Assembly: GCA_003024985.2 (NCBI GenBank)
Contig: PXIH01S0007388.1
Origin: Euperipatoides rowelli
Lineage: Eukaryota; Onychophora; Udeonychophora; Euonychophora; Peripatopsidae
Length of the DNA: 14,290 bases
Strand: one strand, 5' to 3'
A program made the translations under genes and the position numbers. Positions 1 to 7,068 of the stretch are shown piece by piece. The notes beneath the pieces were generated by a model. It searched no databases. It saw only the letters and a list, made by a program, of their open reading frames with translations, and was not told where the DNA came from. Position 1 is the stretch's first letter. The number at the start of each line of letters is the position of its first letter.

Positions 1-135
1 AGTTGAGCCGGTTATGGAACGGTTTTTTCCCCTGGCTCTTAACACCTTGTCAGGGTTTATTAAACAAGTACCCCGGGTCACTTAAGAACCCATAGTAGAT
101 AATAAATTAATAACTGTAATAAATAATAAAAAAAA

Positions 136-375
136 TTATAATGCATTACCATTGATTAATATGGAGTTTACCTGCTGATGGCGGATAACTTTATTTAAAA
201 AAATAAATTGAAAAAAAAAATGCCCATCTGGAATTTGCTGACTACCAACTTTACCAACTAACACTGTTTGTATCACATATTGGCTAATATTCTTCAACAT
301 GGTTGTCATTTCAACATCATTGTCATCTTCATCATCATAATCACCGGCACCATCATCATCACAACCACAATCATA
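136..375 (-). CDS. Short open frame of unknown function, acidic start
   Basis: On the minus strand an uninterrupted reading frame of about 80 codons runs from the edge of the TCA repeat down to a TAA at 136-138. The first ATG gives 57 codons (start at 309). Residues encoded upstream of that ATG come from GAT-type repeat DNA and are Asp-rich (DYDDEDDNDVEM). The rest is not low-complexity (for example MLKNISQYVIQTVLVGKVG). A possible splice donor, CAG followed by GTAAAC, lies inside the frame at 166-172, so this could be the 3' part of an exon instead of a complete gene. I do not recognise a family. In DNA this AT-rich a chance frame of this length is possible, so confidence is low. Confidence 0.2.
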   Translation of the reverse strand, partial: YDCGCDDDGAGDYDDEDDNDVEMTTMLKNISQYVIQTVLVGKVGSQQIPDGHFFFQFIFLNKVIRHQQVNSILINGNAL

Positions 376-770
376 TCATCATCATCATCATCACCATCAA
401 AATGACATGAACTATAACAATAAAATTACAATACTAATACTAATACTAATACTAATACTAATACTAATACTAATACTAATACTAATACTAATACTAATAA
501 TAATACCAATACCAATACTAATACCAATACAAACACTAACACTAATACTAACACTAACACTAATAGTAAACTAATATTGATGCTGATACTGATACTGATC
601 CCGATAACGATACCAATACTAATACTAATACTAATACTAATGATAATGACAATAATAATAATAATACTCGTTAGACGAAACATTCAATAATAATAACAAC
701 AACAATAACAATAAGAATAATCATAATCATAATCATAATCATAATAATTATAATAATAATAATATAAAAA
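306..770. repeat. Compound microsatellite (TCA, TAATAC/CTAATA, AATCAT, AAT units)
   Basis: Several simple-repeat blocks follow one another. There are CAT/TCA units at about 306-405, long hexamer runs of ACTAAT with scattered T-to-C variants at about 426-660, AAC/AAT units at 660-715, and AATCAT units at 719-750 followed by AAT units to 765. The variant hexamers (accaat, acactaac, gatact) form local sub-blocks, as expected from slippage and point mutation of one ancestral repeat. The array abuts the 3' end of a minus-strand LINE remnant, and many LINEs end in short tandem repeats, so the tail probably seeded it. The minus-strand open frame across it (426-683, Ile/Ser and Leu/Val alternation) is an artefact of the hexamer. 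Confidence 0.9.
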
Positions 771-1175
771 CCTTTATTGCAAGAAAATATTTCATTCTTG
801 TACAATTTGTAGGTATCCTATACATAAGATTTCAATCCACACCCTCTAACATAGGTGAAAATCCTTGATGTGAAATTCAATTATTTTTTTAAAATATTAC
901 AAAGTTTTGTAAAATAAATTATCAGGTAATTTATTCCAATTATGAACACTTCTGTAGTATATGGATGATCTCTTTTTTGTTAGACTTTCATCTTTCCACA
1001 GACAGCTTATATCTGTGACCTCTCGAATTTTTACAAAAACTAACTTTGTACATCTCATCAACGTTTTCTCTGATTATGATTTTTTTAAATACATTAGTAC
1101 TAGATCATTAAACAATCTTCTTTGAAAAAGTGTCAATTATCCTATATTCTCTACTCTTTCTCTATAATTCAACAA
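771..1175 (-). pseudogene. 3' end of a decayed LINE (CR1/Jockey-like pol C-terminus and 3' UTR)
   Basis: Minus-strand translation in shifting frames gives the end of a non-LTR retrotransposon polyprotein. It reads YRERVENIG, a stop, LTLFQRRLFNDLV at about 1175-1120, then NSRGHRYKLSVER at about 1040-990, then RSSIYYRSVHNWNKLPDN at about 975-915. This is the known order in CR1/Jockey-type elements: an RR-D-L block, then RGHxYKL, then the RSVxxWNxLP block. At least two frameshifts and several stops show it is dead. Below it are a short 3' UTR and an AATAAA (minus strand, about 774-779), then tandem AAT/AATCAT repeats as a tail. Family assignment beyond 'non-LTR retrotransposon' is inference. Confidence 0.7.
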
Positions 1176-1361
1176 CAAATTTGATAATTTTAAGATAAGG
1201 CCTTTCAATTTTATAATAATCTTGTTTGAAGGGATAGCATATTATTCCACTACAACAATCCACATTAGGTTGTATGTATATTTTGGAGATAAATCTAAAA
1301 TTATGAAGATATATGGGTTGTCTTGGGAATGGGGTTTAGGGTCCGAGCCCGGTTGGAAAGC

Positions 1362-1412
1362 TGTGTATGTGTGTGTGTGGGGGGGGGGAGGGAGATTTCT
1401 CAAAAAAAAAAA
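1362..1412. repeat. GT repeat, G10 run and A-run
   Basis: A GT-rich tract (1362-1378) runs into ten consecutive G bases (1379-1388), a short G-rich stretch and then an A-run at 1402-1412. In this AT-rich window it is the strongest purine/G strand asymmetry. The plus-strand open frame across it (1222-1416) is built on this simple sequence and I do not regard it as a gene. Confidence 0.8.
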
Positions 1413-1854
1413 TTAAAATTTTTTAGATTTGGGTGAATTTTCATTGGAAGATTTGTTACAATTTAATGACTTTTCAAACGTTAATGATGTTTTTAATCGT
1501 AAAATTAAAATAAGTGGATATAAAAATTGTTGTAAAACAAAATATATTTACAACTTGTTTTTTTGCCTGATTATTTACTAACAATTTTTAAAGACAATTT
1601 TATTTCTTGCTAAAGCAAGAAATAATAAACTAATAAATTATTATTATAGGGATTTTATTATAAACTCAAGGTAAATAAGTAACATGTATAAGATAAGATA
1701 TATAGATCTCTGGTCCCTAAGGATGTGAGATCTATTTACAAAGATTATTATTTTAATTTTTTTTTTATGTACATTAATTAATATGAAGTTCAATAACACA
1801 TTAATTCAATTTTTCAATTAAATTTAGTCAAATTAAATCTTATTTGTACAAAAA
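1413..1854. other. AT-rich stretch without a recognisable gene; small inverted repeats
   Basis: No recognised gene is present. A plus-strand open frame of about 45 codons (about 1430-1580, DLGEFSLEDLLQFNDFSN and onward, ending LIIY and a stop) has no ATG and matches nothing I know. A perfect 12-bp inverted repeat with a 2-nt loop lies at 1600-1611/1614-1625. A second pair of 9-bp arms lies at 1702-1710/1727-1735 around a 16-nt loop. Confidence 0.5.
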
Positions 1855-2097
1855 TCATTTATATATTGAGTCATTTAGAGCCTTCAGCATTTTTGGAATT
1901 GTTGAATTTGCAAATTTCTGAGTACGAAAGTATGAGATGAAATGTTTGTTGCCTAGCCTTGTATAATGATTTGATTGTTCAAATTTAGTTTTTGGTAGGT
2001 ACTGAGGGAATTGTTTGAAGAAGATGTGAGCATATTTCAACAATGCATTAGTTCTTCTTTCCTCTAATGATTCCAGATTTAACTGACACAGTGCCAT
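1855..2097 (-). pseudogene. C-terminal remnant of a non-LTR retrotransposon polyprotein, copy 1
   Basis: The minus-strand frame encodes 80 residues with LESLEERRTNALLKYA near the start and RTQKFANSTIPKML near the end, finishing about nine residues later at a stop. This order (SLExRR, then an aliphatic/aromatic helix, then RTxxFxxSxIPxML-xLN) is the usual extreme C-terminus of LINE polyproteins seen in many invertebrate elements. It differs from the WNxLP-type C-terminus at 915-1175, so it is a second LINE family. No RT, endonuclease or upstream coding is attached: the adjacent base at 2132 is an N and unrelated DNA follows. The apparent initiator Met is probably internal to the original polyprotein. 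Confidence 0.65.
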
Positions 2098-2131
2098 ATT
2101 ATAATCTAGATTCCAATTCCCAATAATAATA
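1883..2131. repeat. 249-bp exact direct repeat, copy 1 (matches 5343-5591)
   Basis: I aligned 1883-2131 with 5343-5591 base by base at an offset of 3460 and found no difference. The copy ends at the base immediately before the N at 2132, while the other copy starts immediately after the N at 5342. The repeat carries most of the LINE C-terminal frame. Exact identity with N bases at opposite ends is typical of unmerged overlapping contig ends, not of a biological duplication. Confidence 0.95.
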
Positions 2132-2132
2132 N
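2132..2132. other. Assembly gap or ambiguous base (single N)
   Basis: A single N separates the end of the 249-bp repeat copy 1 from unrelated sequence. It probably marks a contig junction of unknown true gap size. Confidence 0.8.
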
Positions 2133-2239
2133 GAAAACGAAGCTTAGCTCCTCTGAAAAATGAAAATAAAAACTAAAATTACACCATTAGGGTAAGTAAA
2201 ATCTATAAATTTGTTCTTAGATTTCTGATAATAAAAGTG

Positions 2240-2775
2240 ATATGTCCCCTTTCTTTATTTCTAATTACTTTCAATCTTATCAAAAGTTATAAACTCAAAG
2301 GGTCACCTAATAATTTGAGATATTGAAAAAGCTTTGGGATACTGTTAATCATTTTGTTCTTGTAAAAAAAAAATCATTAGATCATGGGGTTATTCAAATC
2401 TTTCTTGTGGGCTTATTAACTACGTCAACAAAATAGTTTATTAATAACTTATAATTTCTGACATTCCTGTCCATAGAGGAATATCTCAGGGTTCAATTCG
2501 CTGAACTCTCTTTTTACTTTATTTACTTATGAGTGTCAGGGAGTTGAAACTTGGGATTAATTTTATGAGAATTTTTGATGACAGTTGTTTTTGTTAGAGA
2601 TTATAAAAAGTCCAAACAGTTATTGACAAAATTAACCTCCAGATTAATAGTATGGGTATGAGGATTAATACTTGAAATCTGTTATAATTGACTCACTATC
2701 ATTAAAAGTGTTAAATAATTTTTGGAAAATAAACTGTTCCTCTGAATACCAGTTCCATTTATTGACAATATTTTA
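2240..2775 (+). pseudogene. Decayed LINE reverse transcriptase fragment (motifs A to C)
   Basis: Plus-strand translation shows non-LTR RT motifs in the correct order with frameshifts and stops. LLSILSKVINSKGHL (about 2265) is followed by a K-A-F/D-T-V-N-H motif A (DTVNHFVL at about 2339, reached by a one-base shift). Next comes RGISQGSI, the motif B region, at about 2475, then RIFDDS (about 2570), which corresponds to the FADD/YADD catalytic motif C with the Ala lost, and then downstream helix remnants. In functional elements this enzyme copies the element's RNA into nicked chromosomal DNA. This copy is truncated on both sides: no endonuclease upstream and no C-terminus downstream. The pattern (DTVNH, GISQGSI) fits the CR1/Jockey/Rex side of LINEs, not the L1 type at 8281-13504. 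Confidence 0.7.
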
Positions 2776-3900
2776 AAAGCGAAAATGCCACAACATTTCA
2801 TTGATTTTTTTCATAAAAAAATCAAGGTTATTAATGTAAAAAATTTAAACAAGTACCAGAGGGTTCAACTAATTAATTAATATTTTCTACTCCAATTTTT
2901 TTTTTAACACACATAAAATTTAATATTGGATTTTTTAAAAAAAGTCAATATTCTATTTAATAAAATTTTATGGAATCTAAAATGTGTTTTGGCGTCCAAG
3001 ATATATTACTACAATGAAAATCTAAGATGGCGGGTTTAACCTTCATTTAATTAATTTAATGAATTAAGAATCATTGTTTAATGGTACTTACACAGTTACA
3101 CTTTTGCTTTATATTGTATTAAAAATTTTGTTTTTATAGTTTTTGAACCCTATGTTACATCACCAACAAATTTAAGCTTATAAAACATCGTTAATGATAT
3201 TATGTTGTTGAAGAGAACTGCCAAATCTACACACATTATAAATGCTGTTTACTTTCTTAAAATTTATCGATGATTTTGATCTTCAAGAATGTCAATTTTT
3301 TTTTTTATTATTTTTGCTTCATATATTATGTAGAAAATTAAGATGTTTCAGGATGTTTCAGAATATGCATCTTTTGTCTGTAAATTACTTCAAGTTACAA
3401 ACAAATAAAACAGAACTTTAATTTTGATGTTAATTGTTTGAATTTAGACATATTTGAAAATAAGTCGGCTAATTTTCTAGACTATGATTCTTTAAGCTTA
3501 CAATTTGTCTTTATTGTTAGGTCAGTGAATAGATAAGGTGATTTTATCTTTTTAAAATTATTTATGATTATTTGAGTATTTAAATCTAAATTTTATTTTT
3601 TTCTTGTATGTTATACTATATGTAGTTTGAACATAGATTTGGTAAATAAAGCATATTGGTTTGGTGAGACTCCTCCCCACCCCCCACCACTAAAAAAAAA
3701 AAAAAGAGAGAGACATTTAATTACATATTCATTATTTTTTAATAATATATGGATTACAATATTTTAATAAGAAAACAGCATACAATTTTATTTTTTAACT
3801 TTAGTCGGAATTTACATTTTAATTTCAGTCTTATGACAAAAAATAAACTTTAAGATCAAATAAAATTCAAGTTATATTGCTACTTTATTATTTAAGTAAA
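2776..3900. other. AT-rich non-coding DNA, no gene seen
   Basis: I see no supportable coding region. An imperfect inverted repeat lies at about 2905-2990, with inner arms aatattg/caatatt and outer arms related to aacaca...taaaattt, which could be a small relic MITE. A C-rich, A-run, GA-repeat block lies at 3671-3713. A tandem gatgtttcag doublet lies near 3342-3361. Confidence 0.5.
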
Positions 3901-4044
3901 AAATGACCTAGTATTTGAAGTCAACTGTCTTCTCTACCAGCTCATCCATCCCAAGGAACCTCCCCACATAGCATGCAGTTTGTTGTATTAACAAGCAATG
4001 GATTTAATGAATTATAAGTTAAAAGCTGGCAACACATTTGTGTT

Positions 4045-4106
4045 TTATTGTATAGTTGCTGATCTTTGTAACAAGGCATAAAAATAAGAGCTTCCTTCAA
4101 AAAAAT
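4045..4106 (-). CDS. Possible terminal exon downstream of the 4487-4624 exon
   Basis: On the minus strand a TAG acceptor preceded by pyrimidine-containing sequence (about 4107-4130) would begin an exon of 62 nt at 4106. Its first two bases complete the codon left by the donor at 4487, giving Asp, followed by FFEGSSYFYALLQRSATIQ and a stop at 4045-4047. The phase match supports the link. However, other frames here are also open, the acceptor is ordinary, and an AATAAA overlaps the stop codon instead of lying downstream. This is a speculative join, listed because it is the only phase-compatible continuation I found nearby. Confidence 0.15.
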
Positions 4107-4486
4107 CTACTTGGAAATGATTGGTTTTGATGTGAAGGACAAAGTGGTTTTGCTGGAAATTGCTGTTTTATTGTATAAGTGTTTAGTTATGATTTTATTA
4201 CAAGATTGAGTATTAGAATCATATCTTTTTAAATAACAATCCAATCACTTCTTAAATAGTTAGTTTTTTTAAACTTACTTGGTTTCATCTAAAATTATTA
4301 ATTTTTAATAATATTATCACAATTTATTTTTAAATGGTTTTTAAAATCTGCCTAATCGGTATTAGTAAAATCAAAACAAACACCACTTTTCTAATGTACA
4401 GTATAATTCTTTAAAATTATCTAACGAGACACAATTTAGTATTTAGAATATCAAGTACTAAACTAAACATTATATCGATTACTTAC

Positions 4487-4624
4487 CAGCTGAAAGACCG
4501 ATAGGACATGCCAATAGAACCACACGGTCTCGGTTTGTCAATGTGCCCAGAGCAGCGAAAACAAGATTGACACAAGTAATCGTTACTGACACAACAGCGC
4601 AAGAAAAAGCAGCATGCTCTACTT
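4487..4624 (-). CDS. Candidate internal exon of a host gene, possible membrane segment
   Basis: On the minus strand a long pyrimidine tract ending in TTTTAG (4625 and upward) is followed by 138 nt and then a canonical GTAAGT donor (4481-4486). The 138 nt are clearly richer in GC than the introns on both sides. The length is a multiple of three, so the exon is symmetric. The preferred frame begins with two bases of a split codon and encodes 45 codons, with a hydrophobic run VSVTITCVNLVFAALGTL and then TNRDRVVLLACPIGLSA, compatible with transmembrane helices. A second frame is also open and Cys-rich (for example NDYLCQSCFRCSGH). I prefer the first because its third positions are more AT-rich, as expected here. 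I do not recognise the protein. Confidence 0.5.
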
Positions 4625-4995
4625 CTAAAAAAAAGAAAAAAAAAAAAGATAAAATTAGATTTTTTTTTATTTAAAAAAAGGAAACAATACTGCTATATTA
4701 ATATTACAATACAAGTAGAAACAAAATAGGGGTTGGCAACCAAAATGACAGTACATCCGGGTCTTTTCATTTTGAAGATATAAGATGTTAATTAGAGGGT
4801 AATTTCAAATTTCTTAAAGATATATTTTATATTTTTCAACCAATATATTTTTAAGGCTATAGGGTTTTAAAGGATTATTTTAATAATAACTTAATCGGCA
4901 CCCCTTATTTTTTAGATTAAATGTCAATGGTATTTTAATTAAATATTACAGATTATTAATAAAATATTATTAATAAAATATTTAATGTTCTTATT
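4625..4995. other. AT-rich presumed intron/intergenic DNA
   Basis: No coding signal stands out. The segment begins with the polypyrimidine tract (minus strand) of the candidate exon and ends with A/T-rich direct repeats of the form attattaataaaat at about 4950-4980, just before the fold-back at 4996. Confidence 0.5.
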
Positions 4996-5094
4996 AATAT
5001 GTTTATGGTCCTTATCAATGAATTCCTTAAACTCAGGTTCATCACAAACACAATTCAGTACAAGGAATTCGTTGATAAGGACCATTAACATATT
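4996..5094. repeat. 33-bp inverted repeat around a 33-nt loop
   Basis: The left arm 4996-5028 and right arm 5062-5094 are reverse complements over 33 bp with two mismatches, separated by 33 nt. The right arm lies at the start of the plus-strand Penelope-like coding trace (it encodes KEFVDKDH in the PLE frame), so the left arm is probably a short inverted copy made when the element was inserted or 5'-truncated. The RNA would form a stable hairpin. No hammerhead-ribozyme core (CUGANGA with GAAA) is present in it. Confidence 0.85.
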
Positions 5095-5341
5095 GTTAAA
5101 GGTAATCTTAATTTAATTAAGGATACAGAAATAAAAAATTTACTCATAAAAGGTAGAAATTATAGGCTCCCTAACAACCTTTCTATAAAATTACAAACTA
5201 AAAAAATTAATGTTATGCTTAGAACAGTTCATATTAGGGCTTAGCGTAAAACTAGGGCTTCCAACTCATTTTTTTACTCCCTGGAAAAATGAAGTTTTAA
5301 ATACAGCTAAAATAAGATTTACTAATTATTTTGATAATAGA
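5062..5341 (+). pseudogene. Penelope-like element, N-terminal part of RT protein
   Basis: The plus-strand translation reads KGNLNLIKDTEIKNLL, KGRNYRLPNNL and, after stops and a frame change, WKNEVLNTAKIRFTNYF up to the N at 5342. The order 'TGDL-like block, then KGxxYRxP, then Trp helix' is the region before the RT core in a group of animal PLE proteins that I recall from family patterns. At least two stops are present. The fragment ends at the assembly N, and the next expected piece of the protein (LYQNNLIF, then a VDK block) is found at 7069 on the same strand. The two may therefore be one element. The 5' end is cut by the fold-back at 4996-5094. No N-terminal GIY-YIG motif is visible. Confidence 0.5.
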
Positions 5342-5342
5342 N
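5342..5342. other. Assembly gap or ambiguous base (single N)
   Basis: A single N sits directly between the PLE N-terminal fragment and the exact 249-bp repeat copy 2. It is probably a contig junction. Confidence 0.8.
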
Positions 5343-5557
5343 TTCAGCATTTTTGGAATTGTTGAATTTGCAAATTTCTGAGTACGAAAGTATGAGATGA
5401 AATGTTTGTTGCCTAGCCTTGTATAATGATTTGATTGTTCAAATTTAGTTTTTGGTAGGTACTGAGGGAATTGTTTGAAGAAGATGTGAGCATATTTCAA
5501 CAATGCATTAGTTCTTCTTTCCTCTAATGATTCCAGATTTAACTGACACAGTGCCAT
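5343..5557 (-). pseudogene. C-terminal remnant of a non-LTR retrotransposon, copy 2 (truncated)
   Basis: The same minus-strand frame as at 1855-2097, from the Met codon to STIPKML, where the sequence is cut by the N at 5342. The reading beyond the N is unrelated sequence. It adds no information to copy 1 and is probably an assembly duplicate. Confidence 0.6.
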
Positions 5558-5591
5558 ATTATAATCTAGATTCCAATTCCCAATAATAATA
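5343..5591. repeat. 249-bp exact direct repeat, copy 2 (matches 1883-2131)
   Basis: It is identical to 1883-2131 across its whole length. It starts at the base after the N at 5342 and continues past its end into DNA (poly-T tract at about 5602-5616) different from that after copy 1. It is probably the same genomic locus as copy 1. Confidence 0.95.
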
Positions 5592-6184
5592 TTTACAATT
5601 CTTTTTTTTTTTTTTAAAGAGATTTACTATAAACGATTATTGGAGGAAATACATTTTCTTACCAGTGCATTCATAATAATTTATAGTTTTTTTAATTGAT
5701 ACAAAAGTACTACAGTAGGCCTATTGGTAAAATGTTCTATCTGTCAATGAAGACAATATTATTGAATTAGAATATTTAGATCACATGTTCTTTATGACAG
5801 TTTTAATGGTTTAGTTGTTTCATTAAATTGGTTTCAAACTCAGCATCCACAGTTTCAAACTTGATCAGCTGATTTTATATTTCCTCAATGGAAATGAATA
5901 TTATGATTTATGTAGTCCAAATTATTATTTTTTTCTAAACCTTAGCCCAGCACATATTAACTTTATATTTATTCTGTCAACATTTGTTAATAGGGCCCAA
6001 GGCTGTCAAGTATCCACAGTTTAAAGAGGAGTGGCAGTTTACTTAGGGCAGCACAGAAACAATTGACTTGGGATGTAGCCTATATGAAGAATTTATTTCA
6101 TCATCAAAGCCTAAGCACATTGGCATAACATAAAAAATACATCACAAAGAGGCAATTTATTCCATCCTAAGAAATTAAGACATT
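5592..6184. other. AT-rich DNA without a recognisable gene
   Basis: A poly-T tract (about 5602-5616) opens the segment. A 17-bp stretch, taggcctattggtaaaa (about 5716-5732), recurs inside the PLE fragment near 6438 and could be a micro-fragment of it. A slightly GC-richer part at 5990-6060, after an AG at 5990, has a short open frame (KAVKYPQFKEEWQFT) but no convincing splice context. I assign no gene. Confidence 0.45.
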
Positions 6185-6623
6185 CAAGATAAACTTTTCA
6201 AATGCAAACAAGAATATGTCATCAATAAATCTGTTTGCAAGGATTTTGAAGCCTGTCCTTTCTACAAATTTGTTTTCATAAAAATATAGAAAAAGATTAA
6301 TCAAACCAGCTCCAAAATTATACCTTTACATTGTCTTTTGAAAATATAAATGTAGTTATTATTTAAACAAAATTCAAAAATGTTTTTAATTTGAGGTAAA
6401 TCAAAATCATAAAAATGACCTCCTAATTTGAATTTTAGGCCTATTGGTAAAAATCTTTCAAAAATTTCTGAAATAATATTGCTAAAAGAATTAAATTATC
6501 TGGTAAATTAGTGTAAAGGTTTTCAAAATCAAAAGTTCTAATAGTATCTATATTAAATTTGTTATTATTATCGAAATTTCTATATATTAAATTAATCATT
6601 TCAACATTAGACTCAATAACCAC
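6185..6623 (-). pseudogene. Penelope-like element fragment, RT palm, inverted copy
   Basis: The minus-strand reading starts at VIESNVEM (6623), then TFDFENLYTNLPDN at about 6510-6540 (the PLE motif tFDFsxLYTxlP that holds the first catalytic Asp). It continues through a frameshifted GGHFYDFDLPQIKNIFEFC region and ends with NRFIDDIFLF at about 6209-6240, the PLE form of the RT catalytic Asp-Asp motif, which is intact here. It corresponds to about 7425-7850 of the plus-strand copy but keeps codons that the plus copies have lost, so it is less decayed. It stops abruptly around 6185. It lies head-to-head with the plus-strand fragment beginning at about 6628. Confidence 0.75.
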
Positions 6624-6627
6624 AAAA

Positions 6628-7066
6628 AATAAAGCTAATGGTAACTATGCTATTATCTGTAAAAGATTTTACTACAACGTCCTTTTAAAGGAACTTAATG
6701 TAGAAGGGGTTTCTTAAAAATGTTGAAATGACTATAAAGGAAGTTAAAAATAATTGTTTAAAATTTAGTAATAAAATGGGTATAGCTTTTAACGATAAAT
6801 TAGGCCTACCTACTTATTATATGATAGTTTAATTTCACAAACAGCCAATAAATTTCAGATTCATTACAGCATGTAAATTTAGCATTTTTAATGAATTGGG
6901 CTCTATTATAAACTATTATTGACTTACATTTTAAATAAATTAAAATTTACTAGAAATAATGAAAATTTTTGGGTTATTAAGTCTAATGTTGAAATGATTA
7001 ATTAAATAAATATAGGTTTTGATAGGCTAATAATAACAAATTTAATATAGATACTATTACAACTTT
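6628..7066 (+). pseudogene. Penelope-like element fragment A, RT fingers
   Basis: The plus-strand reading gives NKANG at 6628, YAIICKRFYYNVLLKELN (about 6643-6696), then after a frameshift MTIKEVKNNCLKFSNKMG, LPTYYMIV, FHKQPIKFRFIT and FWVIKSNVEM. These are in the order of the PLE RT fingers (PADKAxNN, CKxYY, LPxxYWxPKxHK, RFI, WIIxNS). Several stops are present. It ends at NN (7067-7068) just before the catalytic motif. It is about 90 percent similar, by eye, to 7122-7515, with an exact 116-bp match at its end (6951-7066 = 7400-7515), and shares that copy's inactivating changes. Confidence 0.75.
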
Positions 7067-7068
7067 NN
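7067..7068. other. Assembly gap or ambiguous bases (NN)
   Basis: Two Ns interrupt two overlapping versions of the same PLE segment, which suggests a contig junction inside a repeat. Confidence 0.75.

Noticed and set aside
426-683. 85-codon minus-strand open frame of alternating Ile/Ser and Leu/Val
   Set aside because: It is a direct translation of the ACTAAT-type hexamer repeat, which has no stops in that frame. There is no protein-like composition.
1222-1416. 64-codon plus-strand open frame
   Set aside because: It runs through the GT tract, G10 run and A-run, has no motif, and its length is within chance.
3937-4018. Plus-strand exon-like stretch after a good acceptor (tcttctctaccag), frame containing MQFVVLTSNGFNEL
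   Set aside because: It slightly recalls an FVxLTxxG segment of nucleoporin Nup155, but the match is too short, it stops after a few residues with no donor, and the opposite strand is equally open.
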